The notes under the pieces: generated by a model | Database searches by the model: none | Told to the model about the DNA's origin: nothing | Seen by the model: only the letters and a program-made list of their open reading frames with translations | Translations under genes and position numbers: made by a program | Part shown: positions 34,695-41,810 of the stretch, piece by piece | How the letters are laid out: each line of letters begins with the position of its first letter | How positions within the stretch are numbered: the first letter of the stretch is position 1 | NCBI RefSeq assembly: GCF_036378875.1 | Contig: NZ_DASUVO010000125.1 | Coordinates: forward strand, 1-64,000 | Origin: Actinophytocola sp036378875 | GTDB lineage: Bacteria; Actinomycetota; Actinomycetes; Mycobacteriales; Pseudonocardiaceae | DNA: 64,000 nt | Reading direction: 5' to 3'

Positions 34695-35260
34695 CGGGCG
34701 CTTGCGAAGCTGGGGCCTGGGAACACCATGCGCTACGCGGGCGGCGGCGAACCATGTGGTGCGCAAAGGGGACACGCCTCTTCGCTGGCGTCGAACCTCC
34801 GATGATCTCGCCGAGTTTCATGCCTTGCGAGGGCGGCCTGGCCCGCTCCGCGGGCACGGGCGCGCAGCGCCCGGTGCCCGCAGGCTGCGGCGGCCAATGC
34901 GACGCGATGAGGGAGCCTTCCTCGTGCTGGGTGTTGTGAAGGGAGTCTTCCTCGCATAGCCGCCGGCTCGAAGCGCCCGCGAAGCGGCGTTGCCCGCCGG
35001 CGCTGCCGGCCGGCGGTGGCCGCGTTTGGAGAGCGGCCAGCAAGATCATCGAGATGCTGGGGGGTCCGGTGTTGGCGGTGCGATGAAGGGAGGCCTTCCT
35101 CGCGCTGGGCGTTGTGAAGGGGCTTTCGTCGCGTCGCCGCCGGCTCGAAGCGCCCGCGCCGCCTGCCCGGCCGCGCCGCCTGCCCGGCCGCGCCGCGAGA
35201 GCGGTCAACCAGATCCCGTGGGTGCGATGAGGGATCGCGCGGCCGCTGGCTGAGGCGGCC
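34695..35260. repeat. Intergenic repeat region without a supported gene
   Basis: About 570 bp between the small ORF and the P450 gene. A 77-bp unit occurs at 34904-34980 and 35080-35157. Each contains two sub-units of the form gatGAAGGGAGNCTTCCTCGC and ends ccgccggctcgaagcgcccg; a third, partial unit begins at 35223. The sub-units are short inverted repeats. Open frames here translate into repetitive, low-complexity strings. This looks like a dispersed hairpin repeat family, not coding sequence. Confidence 0.65.
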
Positions 35261-35274
35261 CGTCTGGCCTGGGG

Positions 35275-36489
35275 TTACTGCACGTGTGTCGGGGTGAAGG
35301 TCACCGGGAGTCGGAGTAGGCCTCGGGCCCAGACGGAGGTTCGCCATTCGAGGGTGTCGGGCGGGGTGGCCAGTACCAGGTCGGGAAGTCGGTCGATGAG
35401 GACCTCGACGCTGGCCTTGGCGATGATCTCGGCCAGTTCCGGGGCGGGGTACGGGCAGCCGTGTTCGCCGTGGCCGAAGGACATCATGGCCCGGTTGCCG
35501 CCGGTGCCGTGGTCCGGGCGGACCTGGGGGTCCGCGTTGGCGGCGGCCAGGCCGAGCACGATGAGGTCGCCGTTGCGGATGCGTTGGCCGCCCAGGGTGG
35601 TGTCGCTGGTTGCGACGCGGCCCAGGAAGTTCTGGGTCGGGGTGTTGTGCCACAGCACCTCGTTGAGGGCGTCGCCCACGCTGGCTCGGCCGCCGGACAG
35701 GTTGATCGCGAAACGCTCGTCGGTCAGCATCAGCTGGAGTGTGTTGCCGATCCAGTTCGTCGTCTGCTGGTGTGCCTGCAGCAGCAACAACAGCAGGTCC
35801 AGCACGATCTCCTCGCCGGAGAGGTTCGCCTGGTCGGTCAGCAGGCGCGACGGGATGTCCCCGCCCGGGTACTCGCGCTTGCGGTCGACCAGGAGCTGAA
35901 CCGCCTCGAGGATCCTGATGTTCGCCTCGGCCATCGCCTCCGGTGAGGTGACCGTCGACATCACGTCCTCGACCAGACGATGTGCCACCGCCTCCGGCAT
36001 CCCGCACATCGTCGCGACCGCGCTGAGTGGGATCCGGGAGGCGTACTGGCTCATCAGCTCGGCCTCGCCGCGGCCGGCGAACCGGTCGATCAGCTGGTCG
36101 GCGATGCGTTCGCACTGTGTGGCCAGCTCGAACTGGTCGACGGCCTCGAGCGCGTCGCTGATCGCGCCGGCCCGTCTGCGGTGCTCCGCGCCCTCGGTGA
36201 ACATCACCGACGCGTTGTGCACCATGTAGACCATCAGCGGCCAACCGTCCGGTGCGAGATCCCATCCGTTCCAGCGCCGCGGATCCCGCGCGAACAGCTG
36301 CGAGTCGGCGGTGACCTGGTGCAGTTCCCGGTACCCGCACACGAACCACGCCGGGACGTCACCCTCCAGCAGCACCGGGGCGACCGGCCCGTGCACTTCC
36401 CTGATCTCGGCGTACCGCGCCATCGGGTCCTTCTGGTACTCCGGCCCGTACAGCCGGACCGCGTCGACGCGGGACTCGACGCCGGTCAC
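35275..36489 (-). CDS. cvnE: Conservon cytochrome P450, CvnE, CYP157-like without ExxR
   Basis: 404 residues from the GTG at 36489, in a four-base overlap with cvnD (GTGA). The heme loop is SFGHGEHGCPYPAPELA with Cys345. The K-helix motif, normally ExxR, reads E277-V-L-W280, and the I-helix has AHQQTT in place of the usual acid-Thr pair. P450s of conservons in Streptomyces (CYP157 family) share the loss of ExxR, which shows the Cys as the only strictly kept residue. The role in conservon signalling is unknown. Last gene of cvnABCDE. Confidence 0.9.
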   Translation of the reverse strand: MTGVESRVDAVRLYGPEYQKDPMARYAEIREVHGPVAPVLLEGDVPAWFVCGYRELHQVTADSQLFARDPRRWNGWDLAPDGWPLMVYMVHNASVMFTEGAEHRRRAGAISDALEAVDQFELATQCERIADQLIDRFAGRGEAELMSQYASRIPLSAVATMCGMPEAVAHRLVEDVMSTVTSPEAMAEANIRILEAVQLLVDRKREYPGGDIPSRLLTDQANLSGEEIVLDLLLLLLQAHQQTTNWIGNTLQLMLTDERFAINLSGGRASVGDALNEVLWHNTPTQNFLGRVATSDTTLGGQRIRNGDLIVLGLAAANADPQVRPDHGTGGNRAMMSFGHGEHGCPYPAPELAEIIAKASVEVLIDRLPDLVLATPPDTLEWRTSVWARGLLRLPVTFTPTHVQ

Positions 36490-37100
36490 GTCATCACCGC
36501 CTCGGCCTGGGTCGACAGTGCGTACAGGTGGTCCACCAGGGTGATCAGCACGTGCTTGGCCGACTGCCGGTCCCGCGCGTCGCAGTCGATCAGCGGCACC
36601 TCCGCCGGCAGCGACAGCGCCTCGCGCACCGCGTCGAGGCTGTGTGTCGTGGTGCCCGGGAAGTTGTTGCGTGCCACGATGAACGGCGTCCCGTGGTGTT
36701 CCAGCCGGTCGATGGCGTACCACGAGTCGGACAGTCGGCGGGTGTCGACCAGCACCACCGCGCCGAGGGTGCCGGAGAACAGCCGGTCCCACAGGAACCA
36801 GAACCGTTCCTGTCCCGGCGCCCCGAACAGGTACAGCACCATCTGCTCGTTGAGGCTGATGCGGCCGAAGTCGAACGCGACGGTCGTCGTGGTCTTGCCG
36901 GCCGCGCCGCTGTTCTGGTCGATGCCGAGCCCCGCCTGGGTCATCGTCTCCTCGGTGGAGAGCGGGCGGATCTCGCTCACCGAGCGGACCATCGTGGTCT
37001 TGCCGACGCCGAACCCGCCGACGATCACGATCTTCAGTCCTTCGCTCGCCGTGTCGGCCAGCGGCACGCGGGTGGTCGGGTCAGAGATTGTGGAGTCCAA
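36486..37100 (-). CDS. cvnD: Conservon Ras-like GTPase, CvnD
   Basis: 204 residues. P-loop GGFGVGKT at 28-35, a switch region with a conserved Thr (STEET), and FGRISLNEQMVLYLFGAPGQ as the G3 segment. This family of small GTPases (MglA-related, ATP/GTP-binding protein in annotations) works with a roadblock/LC7 protein and a membrane histidine kinase-like protein in conservons. It overlaps cvnC by 20 bp and cvnE by 4 bp. Confidence 0.92.
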   Translation of the reverse strand: MDSTISDPTTRVPLADTASEGLKIVIVGGFGVGKTTMVRSVSEIRPLSTEETMTQAGLGIDQNSGAAGKTTTTVAFDFGRISLNEQMVLYLFGAPGQERFWFLWDRLFSGTLGAVVLVDTRRLSDSWYAIDRLEHHGTPFIVARNNFPGTTTHSLDAVREALSLPAEVPLIDCDARDRQSAKHVLITLVDHLYALSTQAEAVMT

Positions 37101-37443
37101 CGAGAACCTTCTTCAGGATCGCGGCGTCGGGCAGCTGCCGGCTGGCGCGTGCGGTGGACGGATGACGGGCGGTGATCTTGCCGGCGCGCAGCAGGTCGGA
37201 GAGCAGGACCTTGACCACGCCGACGGGCATGCCGAGATCCGCGGAGATCTCCACGACCGCGACCGGCCGACGGCACATGCGCAGGATCCTGACGTGCTCG
37301 GACTGCATGCCCGGCGCGGGTTCCGCGCTCGCGACGATCAGCGTGACCAGGTCGAGGTCGTTGCCTTCCTCCGCGCGGCTGCGCCCCCGGGTCACCGTGT
37401 AGAGCCGGTCGGGGTTCTCGTTGTCGAGCTCGCGGCGGATCAT
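37081..37443 (-). CDS. cvnC: Conservon DUF742 protein, CvnC
   Basis: 120 residues. The DUF742 pattern is clear: DRLYTVTRGR at the start, then HVRILRMCRRPVAVVEIS, LGMPVGVVKVLLSDLL and the C-terminal LKKVLVGLHNL. The central part resembles a winged helix. CvnC interacts with other conservon proteins in Streptomyces. It overlaps cvnD and lies 115 bp downstream of cvnB. Confidence 0.92.
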   Translation of the reverse strand: MIRRELDNENPDRLYTVTRGRSRAEEGNDLDLVTLIVASAEPAPGMQSEHVRILRMCRRPVAVVEISADLGMPVGVVKVLLSDLLRAGKITARHPSTARASRQLPDAAILKKVLVGLHNL

Positions 37444-37475
37444 GACGCCCCCTCGTCCGCTCCGTGGCGCCGGAA

Positions 37476-37559
37476 CGCTCCGCAGGCTCCGCTACTCCGG
37501 CGCCCTCCGCGGTCGAGGTGCCGTCCTGATTGCTGATGATTCGCTCCGCAAGCTCCGCT
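37476..37559. repeat. Direct repeat CGCTCCGCARGCTCCGCT in the cvnB-cvnC gap
   Basis: Copies at 37476-37493 and 37542-37559 differ at one base; the second ends at the cvnB stop codon. Each copy is itself hairpin-like (GCGGAGC / GCTCCGC). The 115-bp gap holds nothing else recognisable. Similar GAGCGGAGC-type hairpins after stop codons recur in actinomycete genomes. Confidence 0.5.
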
Positions 37560-37978
37560 CATGACGGATCGGTCTGCTCACGTTGCCGCGGCGGCGCGGT
37601 CAGGAACCCGCCGATCTGCTCGACCAGCTCGTTCATCCGGTGGCCGATCAACCCGACGTCGGCGTCCTCCCCGGCGAGCACCGCCAGGTGGGCCCCCTCA
37701 CCCGCCTCGACGATGAACAGGATGCCGCCGTGGAACTCGGTCATCGAGTGCCGCACGCCGCCGGTGCCGTCCCCGAACTCGACCGAGGCGCCCTGTGACA
37801 GTGCCTGCACGCCTGCGGCGATCGCGGACAGCTGGTCGGCCTTGTCCACGGTCAGCCCGGAGGTGTGGCACAGCTTGAGCCCGTCGCGGGACAGCACGAG
37901 CGCGTGGTTGGCGCCGGCGGTCTGGTCCACCAGGCTTTCCAGCATCCAGGTGAGGTTGGCGTCGGTCGCCATCGTCAT
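37559..37978 (-). CDS. cvnB: Conservon roadblock/LC7 protein, CvnB
   Basis: 139 residues with the roadblock/LC7 fold: NLTWMLESLVDQTAGANHALVLSRDGL in the first half, DKADQLSAIAAGVQALSQGA in the middle and GEGAHLAVLAGEDADVGLIGHRM at the end. Such proteins are regulators of MglA-like GTPases. It starts in an ATGA overlap with cvnA. Confidence 0.93.
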   Translation of the reverse strand: MTMATDANLTWMLESLVDQTAGANHALVLSRDGLKLCHTSGLTVDKADQLSAIAAGVQALSQGASVEFGDGTGGVRHSMTEFHGGILFIVEAGEGAHLAVLAGEDADVGLIGHRMNELVEQIGGFLTAPPRQREQTDPS

Positions 37979-39414
37979 TTGTCTTCTTCCTCTCCGGTGG
38001 CGGTGGCGCCGTCCTGGTCCGACCTTTCGTCCGGGGCGGTGGTTCTGCGGCCCTGCTGGAAGGCGCTGAACCGCGCGCCGAGGTCACGCCTGCCGTTGTT
38101 CCGCTTCGGCGCGGGCTTGCCGGGCTTCGAGGTGGCGGCGAGCGTCTGCCCTCGCGGACGTTTGGGCAGCGCGGGCAGTTCACCGGCCGGGGGCTCGGTT
38201 CTCGACTCGGCCTCCAGTACCGCGGTCGCCGTGGCCGGGGCGCCGCCCGCGGTACCGCTCTCGGCGACCTGCCGGACCACCTCGGGCGCCTTCCGTTCCG
38301 GCTGGCTCGCCGGGGTCTCCTCGCGCGGGTGGACCACCAGCTGGTTCGGGATCCGCACCACCACGCCGGTGCCGCCCCGCGACGACGGCCGGAAGTACAC
38401 GGACAGCTTGTGCTTGCGTGCCAGGGCACCCACGACCACCAGGCCGAGCCGGGTGCCCGGCACCTTCGCCAGGTCCAGCGGCTCGGTGATCGACACGGCC
38501 GCCTCCGCCCGTGTGAGGGCCTGCGGTTTCATGCCGAGACCGCCGTCCTCGACGGTGACCACCACGCCCGTGTGCAGCTCCTCGACGTAGACGTGCACCT
38601 CCTCCGACGGGGCGGAGAACCGGGTCGCGTTGTCCATCAGCTCCGCCAGCGCGTGCATCACGTCCTCGGCGGCGTAGCCGACGACGGCCGAACCGCTGCT
38701 GGAGTGGAGCTGAACCCGCTGGTAGGCCTGGATCCGGCCCATCGCGCCACGCAGGATGCTCTCCATCACGATCGGCTTGGTCCAGCGGCGGCCGGACCGG
38801 GCTCCGGTCAGCACTGCGATGCTGTCGGCGAGCCGGCCGGTCTGTGCCGTGCTGTGGTCCAGTTTGAGCAGGTCGCCGAGCACGTTCTCGGCGTGCCGAC
38901 CCTCCATCTCACGCAGGTCGGCGAGCATGCTCGTCGCCATCGCCTGCAGACGGCCCGCGGCGTTCGCGCACGCGGCCATCGCGGCCGACCGCTGCCGCTC
39001 GCTGGAGCTGATCTCCCGTAACACGGCGTTCAGCACGTGGGTGGGCACACCGTCGGCCCTCGGCGCGAGCTCGGCGAGCGCGGTGTCCACCGACGCCCCG
39101 GCTCTGATCCGGCTGGACGCGTTGGGAAGCAGTTCGTTGACCATCAGAGTGAGGCCGGTCTCGAGAGATCTGAGCCGCGCGTTCGCATTCCGTGCCCGGC
39201 GCACACGCTGCGCGATGATCACCACGGCCACGCACAGAAGCACCGACAGCGCGCCAGCTCCCGCGGCGACGGCGGTCCGGTCCTCGGCGGGCACCCGGAA
39301 CGTCAGCCACAGCGTGACGCTCCCGGTGACAACCAGTGTGATCAGCGCGAACAGCAGCACATCGGCCGGTGAGGGGCGTTCCTGCTGGTGCGGGACGGAG
39401 TCTCGTACTGGCAT
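37975..39414 (-). CDS. cvnA: Conservon sensor histidine kinase-like protein, CvnA
   Basis: 479 residues from the ATG at 39414, which has GAGGA 9 nt upstream; in-frame ATGs at 39429 and 39486 are alternatives. Two membrane helices with a short extracytoplasmic loop (about 18-40 and 48-67) are followed by a helical dimerisation region and a HATPase domain with N-box ELMDNATRFSAP and a G-box VEDGGLGMKP. A long, Ala/Pro-rich, charged C-terminal tail of about 130 residues is typical of CvnA. It probably reads a surface or membrane signal and passes it to CvnB-CvnD. Confidence 0.9.
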   Translation of the reverse strand: MPVRDSVPHQQERPSPADVLLFALITLVVTGSVTLWLTFRVPAEDRTAVAAGAGALSVLLCVAVVIIAQRVRRARNANARLRSLETGLTLMVNELLPNASSRIRAGASVDTALAELAPRADGVPTHVLNAVLREISSSERQRSAAMAACANAAGRLQAMATSMLADLREMEGRHAENVLGDLLKLDHSTAQTGRLADSIAVLTGARSGRRWTKPIVMESILRGAMGRIQAYQRVQLHSSSGSAVVGYAAEDVMHALAELMDNATRFSAPSEEVHVYVEELHTGVVVTVEDGGLGMKPQALTRAEAAVSITEPLDLAKVPGTRLGLVVVGALARKHKLSVYFRPSSRGGTGVVVRIPNQLVVHPREETPASQPERKAPEVVRQVAESGTAGGAPATATAVLEAESRTEPPAGELPALPKRPRGQTLAATSKPGKPAPKRNNGRRDLGARFSAFQQGRRTTAPDERSDQDGATATGEEEDK

Positions 39415-39552
39415 CGATATGGTCCTCATGCTCGGCGGCGCAGGAGTGAAAGATACCCCGTTCAGCAATGCCGGTTCCCCCGTCACCTGGGAATACCCTT
39501 CGGGACGAGAATTCCGTTCATTCGGACGGAGTCGTGTGGCTGGGGGATTGTC

Positions 39553-41041
39553 ATGGAATCGGAGCGTGCGTTACCGAGGCTGGCATCGGGGGCCGTGGGC
39601 GCCGTCGTCGCTGTTCAGGTCGCGGTGCTGACCGCGTTGTCCGGTCGTTACGGCTTTCACCGTGACGAGCTGTACTTCATCGCCGCCGGTGATCGGCTCG
39701 ACTGGGGATACGTCGACCAGCCGCCGATCACCCCGTCGCTCGCGCGGCTGTCCACGACGCTGTTCGGTGACACCCCGGTGGGCCTGCGGGTGATCGCCAC
39801 GCTGCTCGGGGCCGTCATGGTGGTCGTGGTGGCGCTCGTCGCCCGTGAGCTGGGCGGCGGCCGGAACGCGCAGGTGTTCGCCGCGGTGGCGACGGCGTTG
39901 GCGTCGTTCGTCGTGGCGGTGTCGCACATGTTCGGCACGCCCACGGTGGACATGGTGCTGTGGGCGCTGCTCGCCCTGTTCGCGCTGCGGCTGTTCCGCA
40001 CGGGCGAGGGCCGGTGGTGGCTCGCGGTCGGTGCGGTCGTCGGCGTCGGCGTGGCCAACAAGTGGCTCATCCTGGTGTTCGCGTTCGCGCTGTTGGTGGG
40101 GCTGCTCGTCGTCGGTCCTCGTGCGGTGTTCCGTACCTGGTGGTTCACGGCCGGCGTCGGCCTTGCGCTGGTACTGGCCGCGCCGATTCTCGTCTGGCAG
40201 GCGGCGCACGACTTCCCCATGCTCACGGTCGCGTCCGGGATCAGCGAGGACGACGGGGCCGAGAACAGGGTGCTGTTCGTGCCGATGCAGCTGATCCTCG
40301 TCTCCCCGGTGCTGGTGCCGGTGTGGGTGGCGGGCATCGTGCGGCTGTGGCGCGATCCGCAGGTGCGGTTCGCCAGGGCGCTCGCGGTCAGCTATCCCCG
40401 TGTTGTGCGTGGTGCTGCTGGTGCTCGGTGGCAAGCCGTACTACTCGGTGCCGCTGCTCGTGGTGCTCACGGCCGCCGGCGCGGAGCCGACACTGCGCTG
40501 GTTGTCCAGGAGCAAGGCCCGCCGCACGTCCGCCGGCGTCGCCGCGGTCATCGGTGCCGCGATGTCGGTGCTGGTCAGTCTTCCGGTCCTGCCGGTGTCC
40601 GCGCTGGGGCCGGTGCTGGCCATGAACGGCGAGCAGGGCGAGCAGGTGGGGTGGCCCGAGTTCGTCATGACGGTGTCCTCGGTGTGGGACCGGATCCCGG
40701 CCGACGAGCGGGCCGACGCGGTGATCTTCACCAGCAACTACGGTCAGGCTGGTGCGATCGAGATGTACGGCGGGGAAGCGGGCCTGCCCGCGCCGTACTC
40801 CGGGCACATGTCCTACGCCGACTGGGGCCCGCCGTCCGACTCCCACGACGGGCCGGTCGTGCTGGTCGGCGAGTTCGACACGGCACGGATCGACACCGTG
40901 TTCGCCGGCTGCGAGCGGGTCGTCCAGCACGACAACGGGTTCGGCCTGGAGAACGACGAGCAGGGCACGGACGTCTGGCTCTGCCGGGGACCGGTCGCGC
41001 CGTGGTCGGCGATCTGGCCGGAACTACGCCGCTTCTACTGA
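39553..41041 (+). pseudogene. Frameshifted GT39-type membrane glycosyltransferase
   Basis: The N-terminal part reads from the ATG at 39553 and shows a GT39/ArnT-like start (YGFHRDELYFIAAGDRLDWGY) and several membrane helices. After the codons for ALAVSYP it leaves frame at a run of four C (40396-40399). The continuation, VLCVVLLVLGGKPYYSVPLL, lies in the next frame and runs to the TGA at 41041. Dropping one C gives a continuous 495-residue protein of normal length. So this is a one-base insertion, either a recent mutation or a sequencing error. Family members transfer sugars or mannose from lipid carriers at the membrane. The 3' end overlaps the convergent DJ-1 gene by 18 bp. Confidence 0.85.
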
Positions 41042-41683
41042 CGTGGTGGCACCGGCGTCGCGCCACACGGTACCCCGCCGTTCGTGGGCGATGAGCTGTT
41101 CGACCGCGATCGCCAGCCGTGGGCCCAGTTCCCTTTCCAACAGGTAGAGGGCCAGGTCGAGGCCGGAGGTGACGCCCGCGCCGGTGACCAGGTCGCCGTC
41201 GTCCACCACGCGGGCACGCACCACCCGCACGCCGGTGGCGCCGAGCAGGTCAAGTCCGGCGTGGTGGGTGGTCGCCGCGCGGCCGTCGATGAGCCCGGCC
41301 AGCGCGAGGAGCATCGAACCGCCGCACACCGTGGCCACCGTGAGCTCTGCGCGGTCCACCGCTTCCTTCAGCAGAGCGGCCAGGGGTGTGTCGATGGCGC
41401 GGCCGAGGATGGCCGGGATGGTGGCGTCGGCGGGCTCCTGGCCGGGCAGCAGGCCAGCCGCACCCGGCACCACCACGATGTCTACAGTGGACGGTTGGAG
41501 TGGGTCCGTCGCGCGGAGGGAGAAGGTGCCGAGCCCGCTCGGCACCTCGCGCGCGCCCTCCGCCGACACCAGTTCGACCGCCACCTGGCCGCCGGACAGA
41601 ACTCCGCCGGCCATGAGCACCTCGTAGGGGGCGATGACGTCGAGCGGGTCGAAACCGTCGAACAACACGATCTGTGCACGCAT
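41024..41683 (-). CDS. DJ-1/PfpI-family protein (isonitrile hydratase-like)
   Basis: 219 residues from the ATG at 41683 (MRAQIVLFDGFDPLDVIAPYE), the conserved family start. The nucleophile elbow is VATVCGGSMLLA with Cys120, followed by RAATTHHAG, where the His pairs with it. Members include isonitrile hydratases, glyoxalase-type and amidase-like enzymes, and the sensor part of GlxA regulators; no DNA-binding domain is fused here. Substrate unknown. Confidence 0.86.
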   Translation of the reverse strand: MRAQIVLFDGFDPLDVIAPYEVLMAGGVLSGGQVAVELVSAEGAREVPSGLGTFSLRATDPLQPSTVDIVVVPGAAGLLPGQEPADATIPAILGRAIDTPLAALLKEAVDRAELTVATVCGGSMLLALAGLIDGRAATTHHAGLDLLGATGVRVVRARVVDDGDLVTGAGVTSGLDLALYLLERELGPRLAIAVEQLIAHERRGTVWRDAGATTSVEAA

Positions 41684-41810
41684 GCCGGCCACGCTAACCG
41701 CCGCCGGCGAGGTCCGGAACGGGCGTGATCGCCAGATGCCAACGGGTTCTCGCCACGGTTCAGGGACTTCCCCGATATTCTCCCCGGAGCGGATCGGGTA
41801 GGAAAGTGCC

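Noticed and set aside
34429..35208. 259-codon minus-strand frame in the repeat region
   Set aside because: Its product consists of translated hairpin repeats; no ribosome site, no conserved domain. Treated as non-coding repeat.
34733..36349. 538-codon minus-strand frame across the repeats and P450 gene
   Set aside because: Out of frame with the conservon P450, which has a heme motif and a coupled start; the extension is repeat-derived.
35275..36489. Secondary-metabolite gene cluster marked by a P450
   Set aside because: The P450 is the fifth gene of a conservon; no synthase, carrier protein or tailoring genes are near.
39388..41094. A 568-codon frame as a single intact glycosyltransferase
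   Set aside because: After 40396 the frame turns Arg/Gly-rich and loses all membrane helices, which continue in the next frame; a frameshift explains both.
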